Positions 1-14,056 of a stretch of 64,000 bases of DNA are shown one piece after another. The DNA is from Chamaelirium japonicum (Eukaryota > Streptophyta > Magnoliopsida > Liliales > Melanthiaceae), in the NCBI GenBank assembly GCA_947650365.1, contig OX393553.1, positions 70,107,463 to 70,171,462 on the forward strand, given 5' to 3'. Positions within the stretch are counted from its first letter, which is position 1; every line of letters starts with the position of its first letter. The translations under genes and the position numbers were made by a program. The notes under the pieces were generated by a model, which was given only the letters and a program-made list of their open reading frames with translations, had not been told where the DNA came from and did not search any database.

Positions 1-403
1 ACTATAATTTGAGTAAATAATGGGTGAGCATTCTCTTGACAGGCCAAGAGAAGCTTCGTACAATGGGGTTGCACGGAGCAACTAGAAGAGAAATAAGGAG
101 TAAGCTCTAGCTTTGAGTCCTCTCTTCCTCTGATCGAATGACCAACCCGCTTCCTGGATGCCTTGGGGGTCCTTTTATAGCGTAGGCACGTGCCCGATAT
201 GGCAGTGATGACGTGGCCCTGATGACATGGCACTGGTTCTGGGCCTCCTTGCTGGGCTTATTGTTCGGGCCCAATAAGGGGTAGGGCTTGATCTGCGAGC
301 CTCGTAGAGTGGGCCCATGTGAGCCCAGGCGGGCTTACCCATTTGGGCCGTTGCGCGGGCCCATGCTGCTCTGATCTGGTCCGGTACAATTTTTGCACCC
401 ACA
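1..403 (-). repeat. 3' LTR of the first Gypsy element, partial
   Basis: It matches 7847-8248 with few substitutions and one indel near 257-261. On the plus strand it ends in CACCCACA, so on the element's strand it starts TGTGGGTG. By comparison with the complete 592-bp LTR about 190 bp are missing beyond the left edge. Confidence 0.92.
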
Positions 404-416
404 GTTACCCCCTCCC
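404..416 (-). other. Polypurine tract of the first Gypsy element
   Basis: The minus strand reads GGGAGGGGGTAAC directly before the LTR start TGTGGG. This is the plus-strand priming site of reverse transcription. The identical 13-mer occurs at 29734-29746 in the third Gypsy element. Confidence 0.85.
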
Positions 417-2504
417 AGTCGGGTCAGGACCCCCTGGGTCGGCTGGGATTCCAAGGTGCAAACGCTCTAGGATCCTGGCGCGGTTGGCGAGGGTTGTCGG
501 TGCCGCGGTTCGTATTAGCAGAGCCCTCTTCCGCCGATGCCGAGACCTTTTTTGGCGCGAGCCAAAAAGTCTCGGTTTTGCGAGGGGGTGTTTCCGAAAA
601 AACAGTGCGTTTTCCGACCGAGTGGATACCGAGAGGGTACCGAGTGCATACCGAGTGGGTACCGAGAGCATACCGAGTGGTTACCGAGACCCTTTTGGTG
701 CAAGCCAAAAAGTCTCGGTTTTGCAAGGGGGTGTTTTCGAAAAAACAGTGTGTTTTCCGACCGAGAGGGTACCGAGAGCATACCGAGAGGGTACCGAGAG
801 CATACCGAGTGGGTACCGAAAGCATACCGAGAGCCTTTTGGTGAAAGAAAAGCTTTTCTCTTTTTCCTTTCTTTCTTTCTCTCTTTCCTTTCTTTGCTTT
901 TGTTTGTGCTGTACACCAAAGTAGGATTCTTTCCTTTTTTTTCCTTTCTTTGCTTTTGTTTGTGCTGTATACCAAAGAAGGAGGCACAACACGAGGTGCA
1001 CGATTCATGCATGACTTTCGTTCCCCTCTTTCTTTCTTTGGCTTTTCCTTTCTTTGCTCCAAGTCGCCGTCGGTTGAAGGAAATCTCGCGCGAGGGGAAC
1101 ACATCGGGTTGTATCGAACCGCTGCTAGGTCGCACACAGCCGGGTATCAGTTCGTCTGACCTCCCTCGCACCATCTCAGTCGGCTGCAAAGAGAGGCACG
1201 CACGGCGGGCGGCTTACGAGGAGGTCGCGTAGAGATGGGGGGAGGAGCGTTTGGTTCGTCCGACCCCCCGCTACCAACTGCTGCCACCACATAGAGAGAG
1301 CGCAGGTGGGGGGGGAGGGCTCGGCCTGTCCGACCCCCCCTCCGTCGTCCTGGGTCGGTGCCGGGTGGAAGATCATCCGGGGGGGAGTCGGATCCCTCCG
1401 GTTCATCATCGTCGCGTGACAGAACACGCTCGAGGGGAGCTGGGTTCCGGGCTTGGCTCCAATGCACCACTCCGTGTCGGCCTCCCGTTCGATCGGTTTT
1501 GAGGGGAGCGACGCTGCCGGACCCGATCGAAGATGGGGAACGAATGGGAGCCGTGAGCCTTCAGAGATCAAGAGATCGACGCCGACTTGTGGTCTCGGAC
1601 AACCGGAGTGGAGGACGATGCCGATCGGGGGTCACGAGCACCTGTTTGGAGTGTTTGTCCCGAGTGTTGGTCCCAATTGTTGTGGTGTCCGATCACATAG
1701 AGAATGCTATTTGAACATACTAAGGGACATACCCTTCGACCCACTGCGATGGTGGCTGTTTGAAGTGTTTCCTTTTTTTTTTTTTTTGGGTGGATGAAAA
1801 GAGGACAATGCAAGGTGAACCCCAAGATCAGTTCATCCAATCCGGGTTGCTACCGAGTGACGAATCTCGCATGGGGGGGCTGAGCCGTTGAAGGAGGATA
1901 CGTCGGCTCGTAGGCTCTTGCAACACCACTTGCAACGACAAAGCCCGTGCTACTCTCTGACCTATTCACAATAGGTATCCGTGCGACCCACTGCTCGCCG
2001 TGTATCCCGTATCCTGTTTGTGTGACTCACGGATTGTATGGTTTCGACGATATCATAGAAGACGAGGACCATGGTGCAGCCGGTGTAATCCATGCGACTA
2101 TCGAGTCTGCACGATCAATGATGCAGTACCGCAATTTTTGTCCTTCTCATGTGTCCATGCGATTCACGGGCTCTATGTTCACGTTCTTTCCAAATCTCTT
2201 CACAGCAATTAAGCCGGTCTTATACATTGATATTTTTTTTTTACAGCAATTCACACAATCTCTTCACAATAATTGCGACAATCTCTTCAACTGAACTTGA
2301 GACATTGAGATCGACACATCTGTTCACAGCAGTTGAGGTATTGAAACAACTCATCAATTTCTGCGATTTCATCCCTGTTTCATGAGGGTAGGGCTTGTAG
2401 ATCTCCTTCGGTATGACCTTGGCAGTCTTTGCATCGAACTCGCCACTCATTACCCGTGAAACCTCCCCTCCCGTAGTCGGTTGTTGAATGTCACCGTGAG
2501 GAGG
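417..2504 (-). other. 3' non-coding part of the first Gypsy element
   Basis: I see no protein-family signal on either strand. It contains a roughly 143-bp duplicated block with short CATACCGAG/GGTACCGAG subrepeats (540-840), a pyrimidine-rich stretch with a roughly 60-bp duplicated segment ending in CCAAAG (about 860-985), and G- or C-run-rich sequence (1220-1400). Open frames here are stop-poor by composition and overlap in several frames. Confidence 0.6.
540..840. repeat. Short-period tandem repeat (ACCGAG motif) in two larger units
   Basis: About twelve copies of a 10-bp motif such as GGTACCGAGA or GCATACCGAG follow two copies of a unit starting near 555 and 698 (AGCCAAAAAGTCTCGGTTTT). 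A diverged relative of the unit lies at 3130-3210. Confidence 0.8.
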
Positions 2505-3115
2505 ATGCATTGGGGGATGATGCCGCCGAACACCCCCCCTCTCGGTTTTCTGACAAAACCGAGGGGTAGGTTGCTGTTGATGCCGAACACCTCCCCCTCT
2601 CGGTTTTCTGTCGAAATCGAGGGGTGGAGTGTAGCTGATGCCAACACCCCCTCTCGGTTTTCTGATGAAACCGAGGGGTGTGCTGCTGACGGTGTGCCGT
2701 CACCCCCTCCCTACTCTGTTTTTATGCGAAACCGAGGGGGGGTTGCTTGTTGATGTCGACACACACCCCCTCTCGATTTTCTGACGAAACCGAGGGGTGT
2801 GCTGATGGTGTGCCGTCACCCCCTCCCCACTCGGTTGTTGTGCGAAACTGAGGGGGGGCTACTTGCTGATGCCGACATACACCCCCTCTCGGTTTTCTGA
2901 CGAAACCGAGGGGTGTGCTGCTGATGTGCCATCACCCCCTCCCCACTCGGTTTTTGTGCGAAATCGAGGGGGGGCTACTTGCTGATGCCGACACACTCCC
3001 CCTCTCGGTTTTCTGACGAAACCGAGGGGTGTGCTGCTGATGTGCCGTCACCCCCTCCCCACTTGGTTTTTGTGCGAAACCGAGGGGGGGCTGCTTGTTG
3101 ATGCCGACACCCCAT
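2505..3115. repeat. Tandem array, about 116-bp unit
   Basis: Copies of TCTCGGTTTTCTGACGAAAC recur at 2771, 2887 and 3003, 116 bp apart, with shorter, irregular units at 2530-2700. Each unit contains a small inverted pair (CCCCTCTCGG with CCGAGGGG), so single units can form hairpins. Confidence 0.85.
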
Positions 3116-3639
3116 TATTGGGGCTGCTAGAAGAGGCCGAAAAGTGTCGGTATTGAAAATAGTGTGTTTTTCGAATTCCAGCCCCATTTAAAACCGACAC
3201 TTTTTCGGTAAAACGCTGGTGCACGGGGATATCGGCGAGGGACAATGCTATATTCGAGGGGGCTTCTTAGAGATAATCTAGGATGACGCCGCATGATGGC
3301 CAGCCAGTCTTCACCCAAAGTATTACCGCACCTGGTTACTGTATTCGTCATGTACTACGGTCACGTGAGGGTGTTGACTTAGCCAGGATCAAGGAAGCAC
3401 CATTTTACCCCGTGTTACCCACCGTCGACTGCACCAGTATGGAGACACGCACTGAAAGAGTCAGACCAACCACCCCCTGCCCGATTTGGAGCCGTTAGTC
3501 GTCTAGAAAGGTGATGGCCAGTGACAATCTGATGCTTGGACCTGAGTGACAAGACTAAGCTTGGACTTTTGATCGAATGCCAATACGTCGGTGACGACGT
3601 CTCAGACTTTATCTTTATGTGTCAAGGGTAGGGCCTTGG

Positions 3640-5105
3640 GATTATAGAGTGCCGAGGTGTTGGTCGCCTCGGACTTTGTCTTCGAATGCCAAGGGCTGGG
3701 CCTTGGGCTTGTAGAGTGCCGAGGCGTTGGTCGCCTCGAGCTTTGTCTTCAAGTGCCAAGGGCTAGGCCTTGGGCTTGTAGGGTGCCGAGGCGTTGGTCG
3801 CCTCGGACTTTGTCTTCGAGTGCCAAGGGCTGGGCCTTGGGCTTGTAGAGTGCCGAGGCATTGATCGCCTCGGACTTTGTCTTCGAGTGCCAAGGGCTGG
3901 GCCTTGGGCTTGTAGAGTGCCGAGGCGTTGGTCGCCTCGGACTTTGTCTTCGAGTGCCAAGGGCTGGGCCTTGGGCTTGTAGAGTGCCAAGGCATTGATC
4001 GCCTCGGACTTTGTCTTCGAGTGCCAAGGGCTGGGCCTTGGGCTTGTAGAGTGCCAAGGCGTTGGTCGCCTCGGACTTTGTCTTCGAGTGCCAAGGGCTG
4101 GGCCTTGGGCTTGTAGAGTGCCGAGGCGTTGGTCGCCTCAGACTTTGTCTTCGAGTGCCAAGGGATGGGCCTTGGGCTTGTAGAGTGCCGAGGCGCTGGT
4201 CGCCTCGGACTTTGTCTTCGAGTGCCAAGGGCTGGGTCTTGGGCTTGTAGAGTGCCGAGGCATTGATCGCCTCGGACTTTGTCTTCGAGTGCCAAGGGCT
4301 GGGCCTTGGGCTTGTAGAGTGCCAAGGCATTGGTCGCCTCGGACTTTGTCTTCGAGTGCCAAGGGCTGGGCCTTGGGCTTGTAGAGTGCCGAGGCGTTGG
4401 TCGCCTCGGACTTTGTCTTCGAGTGCCAAGGGCTGGGCCTTGGGCTTGTAGAGTGCCGAGGCGTTGGTCGCCTCGGACTTTGTCTTCGAGTGCCAAGGGC
4501 TGGGCCTTGGGCTTGTAGAGTGCCGAGGCGCTGGTCGCCTCGGACTTTGTCTTCGAGTGCCAAGGGCTGGGTCTTGGGCTTGTAGAGTGTCGAGGCATTG
4601 ATCGCCTCGGACTTTGTCTTCGAGTGCCAAGGGCTGGGCCTTTGGCTTGTAGAGTGCCGAGGCGTTGGTCGCCTCGGACTTTGTCTTCGAGTGCCAAGGG
4701 CTGGGCCTTGGGCTTATAGAGTGCCGAGGCGTTGGTCGCCTCGAACTTTGTCTTCGAGTGCCAAGGGCTAGGCCTTGGGCTTGTAGAGTGCCGAGGCGCT
4801 GGTCGCCTCGGACTTTGTCTTCGAGTGCCAAGGGCTGGGTCTTGGGCTTGTAGAGTGCCGAGGCATTGGTCACCTCGGACTTTTTCTTCGCGTGCCAAGG
4901 GCTGGGCCTTGGGCTTGTAGAGTGCCGAGGCACCGGTCGCCTCGGACTTTATCTTCGAGTGCCAAGGGCTGGGCCTTGGGCTTGTAGAGTGCCGAGGCAT
5001 TGGTCACCTCGGACTTTTTCTTCACGTGCCAAGGGCTGGGCCTTGTGCTTATTGAGTGCCAAGGCGTTGGTCGCCTCGGACTTTGTCTTCGAGTGCCAAG
5101 GATGT
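3640..5105. repeat. 67-bp tandem array, about 22 copies
   Basis: The unit contains GAGTGCCGAGGCGTTGGTCG and TCGGACTTTGTCTTCGAGTG and repeats every 67 bp with a few percent divergence. The two ends are more diverged than the middle, as expected for unequal exchange. All three minus frames of the unit lack stops, so long open frames run through it; I treat them as a property of the repeat. A weaker pair of related units occurs at 8390-8500 in the neighbouring Gypsy remnant. Confidence 0.95.
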
Positions 5106-5194
5106 CTCCTTAAACTTGGTGCATGTCAAAGTGGCGACATTTGCCTTGGACTTATTCTCTTCGCCTCGGATAAGTATAGTTGATAGTTTAGCTT

Positions 5195-5715
5195 GACCTG
5201 GATTGTCAGGAGCATTTTTATCTGACTTTCGCCTTGAAAGGGCGTAGCCAAATTGCCTTCGAGCTTCCGACTTGAATGGGTGGAATCGAAGGTTTCTGGT
5301 TGACCCGGGTTACCAGGAGCTTTTTATCGGACTTTAGCCTCAAGAGGGCATAGCCGAATTGCATTCGAGCTTCCGACTTGAATGGGCGGAATCGAAGGTC
5401 TTTGGTTGACCTGGGTTGCCAGGAGCCTTTTATCGGACTTTAGCCTCGAGAGGGCGTAGCCGGATTGCCTTCGAGCTTCCGACTTGAATGGGCGGAATCG
5501 AAGGTCTTTGATTGACCTGGGTTGCCAGGAGCCTTTTTATCGGACTTTTGCCTTGAAAGGGCGTGGCCGAATTGCCTTCGAGCTTCCGACTTGAATGGGC
5601 GGAATCGAAGGTCTTTGGTTGACCTGGGTTGCCAGGAGCCTTTTTATCAGACTTTAGCCTCGAGAGGGCGTAGCCGAATTGCCTTCGAGCTTCCGACTTG
5701 AATGGGCGGAATCGA
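5195..5715. repeat. Tandem array, 106-107-bp unit, five copies
   Basis: The segment GAGCTTCCGACTTGAATGGG starts at 5261, 5367, 5473, 5580 and 5687. The array lies directly downstream of gag on the element's strand, between gag and the 67-bp array. Confidence 0.92.
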
Positions 5716-5860
5716 ACTTCGAGAGATTTGATTTTGAGAAAAAAAAACACTTTTTTGATATAAGAAAGTTGCTGTTACACTTTTTCAGAGGTTGCCCAAC
5801 GGACGTTATGATTTTGCATCTACGTATTACATTGACTTTCTTTCTCCACTGTTGCTGCCT

Positions 5861-7516
5861 TTACTTCTCTCGACCTGGTTCCTTGTTAGCGAGGTAGCCA
5901 TCGAGCCGCCCTTCTTGGATCAGGTCTTCGATGTGATGCTTTAGCTTCCGACATGTAGAGGTTGGGTGGCCATGGCTGCGATGGAATTCACAGTAGGCTG
6001 TTGTATCTCCCGCCTGGTCAGAATTTGGAGGGAGAGGCTGTGGCCATTTGCAAAAGGGCTTGTTCTGCAAGTAGACGAAGATGTCTTCAATGGAGGTGTT
6101 CAGCTCAGTGAACACCCTTTGCTCCCTTGGAGTTCGCTTCTTTTCTGCTGGAGGGGCTTTCGGATCTTCATTGTACCTTTTGGCCTGGGCCTTTTGGTCG
6201 GACGCAGCATGGGCAGACTTCTTGTAGGGTGCTTCATTCGGAGCCTCATCATCTTTTTTATATCGGGAGTCACGAGACTCACGGGGCTCGCGTAGTCTTC
6301 TGGCCCGCTGATTGTCTTCCACCTCTATCTCCCGCTGTACGCGCTTGAACATTGCCTCTAAGGTACTGGGAGGGTACCAGATGAAGTCGGTGTAGACGTG
6401 GAGCTCTGGCCGGATAGCATTCTGGAATGCCAGCATGATGGCCTCCTCATTATGGGACCGACCAGTGAGCTCGGAGTGCTCATTACGAAACCTCATCGTG
6501 AAGCTCCTTAGAGACTCATCGGAGCCCATCTTCAGTCGGTAGAGTGTATCCAGCTTCTTTTCCGGCTTTAAGTTTAGCCGGTAATGGTCCATGAACAGTT
6601 CAGCTAACTCTTTGAATGTGGCCACCGTACCGGTAGGCAGTGTGTAGTACCAATCGAGGGCAGGTCCCTCGAGACTTCCCGCAAACATACGGCAGAGAAC
6701 ATGGTTCTCATACTCGTAGGGCGTCAGGGCCTGCCTGTAGGCTAGGATATGGAGAGCAGGGTCTCCCTGGATGCAGTTGAACGTTGGCAGGCTCGGTGTT
6801 CGCCAACCCATAGGAAATGGTGTTGCGAGCACCTCGGGATGAAGAGGCCCCGCTGAGGCGATTAGCTGCCTACGGTCTTGATGGCGGCGTCCCACGTCGG
6901 CAGTATGCCTTAGTTGGTTGAGCAGCTCACGGGCATCTGTTGCTTTCGTGTGCGGAGGGATAGAATGTCTAGTAGACCCTGTTGACTGAGGTGATCCTTC
7001 TCCGCGATAGCTGGGCGCACCGTTGACGTCGAGGCGATCCCACACCGTTTGCCTTGGTGCTTGTGTGGATACCTGACGCCTCTCGATACGCGGCACATGT
7101 GGTTCTTCAAGATGATGACTCACGGCTGGGCGAGTCCTTGGTTGGTCTTCATCAGCAGCTGAAGAGTTACAGGCCATAACCCCCACTCTTTCAGCCGCCT
7201 TCTTTAGGGAATCCCTCTCTTGCTCGAGGGCTGTGTTCCTCTTGAGGAGGTTCAGCAGCTGGAAATCAGCGGCCGAAATTTGGTATGTAGCTGAACCGTT
7301 GTCTCCTTGGGTGGCGTGCTCTTTGCCAGATCGTTACATCGGGGATGACGGGTCTCGCCGATCACTGTGCCCTTCTGGATGGCTGCCCTGCGGCCCCAGC
7401 CGCTCCCGAACATTTCTTCGGTTGGTTGCAACCGAGACTTCTTGTTCTTCTTCGATTAGCACGTCGATTGTCCGGTCAGCACCCGCCTTTGGTGGGTTGG
7501 TGCTGGCCTTCACCAT
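5861..7516 (-). pseudogene. gag: Gypsy gag (retrotransposon capsid-type protein) with one in-frame stop
   Basis: The capsid protein of the element assembles particles and packages RNA. The open part 5861-7177 (first ATG at 7177) holds a retrotransposon-gag domain around residues 115-270 (motifs DWYYTLPTGTVATF, HYRLNLKPEKKLDTLY, TMRFRNEHSEL). It is followed by a charged Arg/Lys/Glu-rich linker and a variant zinc knuckle, CEFHRSHGHPTSTC, spaced CX2HX4HX4C, near the end. The same frame is open upstream to an ATG at 7514-7516 and includes a leucine-rich heptad stretch (LLNLLKRNTALEQERDSL). It is broken by TAA at 7334-7336, so the original gag was longer. A second gag of the same family lies at 26008-26745. 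Confidence 0.9.
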
Positions 7517-7634
7517 TGAGCGAGTTGATGTTGGCGTGATGAAGGCGTTGAGGTTGATTTGAAGGAGGACTTGTGGCTCGTCACCACAAGTTGAATAGGA
7601 GTCGGTAGAGGTGTGGGTAAGACCTCTATCGATA

Positions 7635-7651
7635 TCCCACAGACGGCGCCA
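7635..7651 (-). other. Primer binding site, tRNA-Asp-like
   Basis: The minus strand reads TGGCGCCGTCTGTGGGA, five bases inside the 5' LTR. TGGCGCCGT fits the 3' end of plant tRNA-Asp; the rest fits less well. The same site follows the LTR at 13225. Confidence 0.8.
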
Positions 7652-7656
7652 AAGAT

Positions 7657-8248
7657 TGTGGGGGGAAATTTCCGAGCCGCCTTGATCGAGAATCCCGCCC
7701 CCACAGCCTTGATTGAGTTGGATTGTTTGTAGAGTTAGAGAGATAAGAGAGTAGATAAAGAGAGTAGAGAGTGATGACACAATGATTGGTGACGGAGTTC
7801 GGTCTTACGACCTACGTCTCCGGGCGAGAGGTGCCACCTGATCTTCACTATAATTTGAGTAAATAATGGGTGAGCATTCTCTTGACAGGCCAAGAGAAGC
7901 TTCGTACAATGGGGTTGCACGGAGCAACTAGAAGAGAAACAAGGAGTAAGCTCTGGCTTTGAGTCCTCTCTTCCTCTGATCGAATGACCAACCCCCTTCC
8001 TGGATGCCTTGGGGGTCCTTTTATAGCGTAGGCACGTGCCCGATATGGCAGTGATGACGTGGCCCTGATGATGTGGCACTGGTTCTGGGCCTCCTTGCTG
8101 GGCCGTTGTTCGGGCCCAATAAGGGGTAGGGCTTGATCTGCGAGCCTCGTAGAGTGGGCCCATGTGAGCCCAGGCGGGCTTACCCATTTGGGCCGTTGCG
8201 CGGGCCCATGCTGCTCTGATCTGGTCCGGTACAATTTTTGCACCCACA
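7657..8248 (-). repeat. 5' LTR of the first Gypsy element, complete (592 bp)
   Basis: On the plus strand it runs from TGTGGGGGG to CACCCACA, with the primer site at its left edge and the second copy at 1-403. The two copies differ only slightly over the compared 402 bp, so the insertion is fairly recent. Confidence 0.92.
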
Positions 8249-12012
<3,764 letters not shown>

Positions 12013-12044
12013 AAACTTTATACTATATATGTGCCAATTATATA

Positions 12045-12550
12045 CATGGGTAGGGCGGTTAATGGGCTCGACCTAGCCCAAGGCCCATCGAGTCGGGCCC
12101 GATTTGGGACTAGTTTGGGCAGAGTTTGCTTGGGCTTTGGGACGGATTGTGCTCAGACATTCAAGCCCGACTATGTTATGGGCCGAGTATGGGCGTTCAC
12201 TAGTACAACCCAAATCCCGAATTGAAACCCGAAATGTTTTATTTTTGTTTTTTATATACAATGAATATATCATTTTAAAAGATCCCAGATTATAAATTTC
12301 AATGTCTCGGACTTTAGGAACATTATTTCACATATATCCTCATAATATATATCATAATCAATTCTATTTTCTACTTTTATTGTGTAATCAAAGGAACAAA
12401 AAAATATTTAGGCATATACCGTGCTAGAAATGCTGGCTTAATTTGGGTCGGGTTTGGGCTTGGGCTTCATAAAAAAGTTTCGGGCCGAGTTTGGGCCAAA
12501 CCTGAAATTTTATGTAGGCCCGAGCCAGGCATGAGCACACACTCATAAGT
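12045..12550. mobile_element. Candidate hAT-like MITE rich in GGGCCC/GGCCCG motifs
   Basis: Both ends carry complementary GGGCTCG/CGGGCC-type motifs (12053-12230 and 12440-12535) around an AT-rich centre, like many non-autonomous hAT elements. The inverted repeats are imperfect and I could not find a convincing 8-bp target duplication, so the borders are approximate. Confidence 0.45.
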
Positions 12551-12552
12551 TT

Positions 12553-13225
12553 TGTGGGTACAAAATCAGGTTAACGCCTTACAGTGGGACCCGCAGCCCT
12601 GTCTGGGGCCCACGGAGACAATAATAAGACCCGCAGCCCTGCCTGAAGCACACGAAGATGACAGTGGGACCTGTAGCCCTGCTTGGGATCCACCTGTACA
12701 ACGGTGGTACCCGCAGCCCTGCCTGGGGCCCACTTGCACTATCTAGGGTTTGGTAAATCCCCCCGGGTATTTACTAAACCCCAGATATTTCTAAAAATAT
12801 TCCTAAAATATTCCTCAGATAAACCAAACCTCTATAAATTGCAAACCTTGTAAATGATTCCAGATCCAAAATCCAAATCATAATCCCACTTTCTGTTTTC
12901 CAAAGCTCCCCAAGTTTTCTAGTTTTCATATCCCCTCTCCACCCTCTGTCATCCTATAAGAAGCACTTCTTCACTTGTCGAGAGTAGCTCTACTTCGTTC
13001 AAAGATAATGGATTCAAAGGTTGCGTCTTACCGCACGGAGACGTAGGCTTCGGCTGAACTTCGTCACCATATCCAGTGTCAACTCTCTCTCTACTCTATA
13101 GTGCTTGTATGACAGCCTAGCAAGTTACAGCTCAGCACTTCAAAACGCACCATGTCCCGAAGGGTAAAACCTTCAATCGACTGTTGGAGGAGGGTCACGT
13201 ACGATGGCCGAAATCCTCCCCCATA
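12553..13225 (+). repeat. 5' LTR of the third Gypsy element
   Basis: It starts TGTGGGTACAAAATC and ends CCTCCCCCATA, where the expected final CA appears mutated to TA. It carries four copies of a roughly 43-bp CCGCAGCCCTG unit (12588-12735), complementary to the repeats in the LTR at 8938-9595. Confidence 0.82.
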
Positions 13226-13228
13226 GTT

Positions 13229-13245
13229 TGGCGCCGTCTGTGGGA
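13229..13245 (+). other. Primer binding site, tRNA-Asp-like
   Basis: TGGCGCCGTCTGTGGGA lies three bases inside the LTR and is identical to the site of the first Gypsy element. Confidence 0.83.
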
Positions 13246-14051
13246 TCCTCCCTATACTCTCGCAACTTCCAAGCTTCCCAACTTCTTTAGTCGAGCGACT
13301 AGCTACCGACCGCCAAACAATCCATCTGTCTCCATCATTACACCTAAATGGCAAAGACAAGACCGTGGACTAGCCGGAGGGAAGTAACATGCATCCAGAT
13401 ACTCTATATCCAACGACTCGCTCGATGAGTCGCTGGTTCATGACAAGCCAGTACCCAGAACAGTAACCCATTGTTAATTCAATAAGTCGTATATCAGCTG
13501 ATCGCGTTGCTCTAGCTGAACCTTGGCAGTCACCTCAACTTGCTGAATCAACTCCTCAGTACTTGGCAAAGACGCACGTCTCACCCGTCACTGATCCTCA
13601 AGCGGCATACCAGATCACAGTGAAGGACTTCCAACTACTTATCCTTATGAAGTAGAACGTTGCTCTCATAATGGAGAGAGACTACATCCTATAAGTCACT
13701 GTCAAAGTAGGAGTCAACCTTCCGCGGTCAGTCACCACCATCAACGGTGGAGCAAATATCCATCGATAAATCGACCAATATTCTGCTCCTTTCAGACGAT
13801 CTGCTGTCGATGTCCCTCGACAGCTACTCGAATCCTTCTCGAGAGGTCCCTCACCTATTCCTTCCAGGCCGACGGTCTAGGAATATCTGAATGAGTCTAC
13901 TCGCCATCGCGAGTCTTTCAGCTTTGAGCCATCCCCTGGTTTCTATATCATAAGGGATATTTGAAACAATAATCACCGCTCTAGAGTTTGATAATATTAC
14001 AACGATGACCGAGCCCCAGCCGGGCATCGGACGATAAGAGGGACTCTAACG
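13246..14051 (+). other. Leader and 5' gag region of the third Gypsy element
   Basis: There is no intact frame. Its position between the primer site and the Copia insertion, with gag resuming at about 25857, makes this the untranslated leader and the decayed start of gag. Confidence 0.6.
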
Positions 14052-14056
14052 CCCTC
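14052..14056. repeat. Target site duplication CCCTC, left copy (right copy 25852-25856)
   Basis: CCCTC lies directly before the Copia 5' LTR and again directly after its 3' LTR. A 5-bp duplication is the expected footprint of LTR-retrotransposon integration. Confidence 0.93.

Larger units (their letters stand above)
1..8248 (-). mobile_element. Non-autonomous Tat-like Ty3/Gypsy LTR retrotransposon (gag only, 3' LTR cut by window edge)
   Basis: The same roughly 400-bp sequence occurs at 1-403 and 7847-8248. On the minus strand the order is 5' LTR (7657-8248), primer binding site (7635-7651), gag (7516-5861), tandem arrays (5715-2505 and 840-540), polypurine tract (416-404) and 3' LTR (403 leftward, truncated). 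No protease, reverse transcriptase, RNase H or integrase is recognisable between gag and the 3' LTR, so the element would depend on proteins made elsewhere. The gag type and the repeats in the 3' part are typical of the Tat lineage; that placement is inference. The right flank starts GTACC; the matching target duplication would lie left of base 1 and cannot be tested. Confidence 0.88.

Noticed and set aside
319-1237. Several 100- to 237-codon frames on both strands near the left edge.
   Set aside because: They overlap each other in repeat-rich 3' retrotransposon DNA and encode Arg/Ser/Gly-rich low-complexity peptides.
3640-5105. CRISPR array.
   Set aside because: The repeats are contiguous with no unique spacers, and the context is a plant retrotransposon.
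3642-5183. Open frames of 452 and 394 codons on the minus strand and many 62-codon frames on the plus strand as genes.
   Set aside because: All are translations of the 67-bp repeat in different frames, repeating at exactly the array period.
13027-13245. A second complete element formed by the LTRs at 8938-9595 and 12553-13225.
   Set aside because: The two LTRs are in opposite orientation with primer sites facing outward, so they belong to two different insertions.
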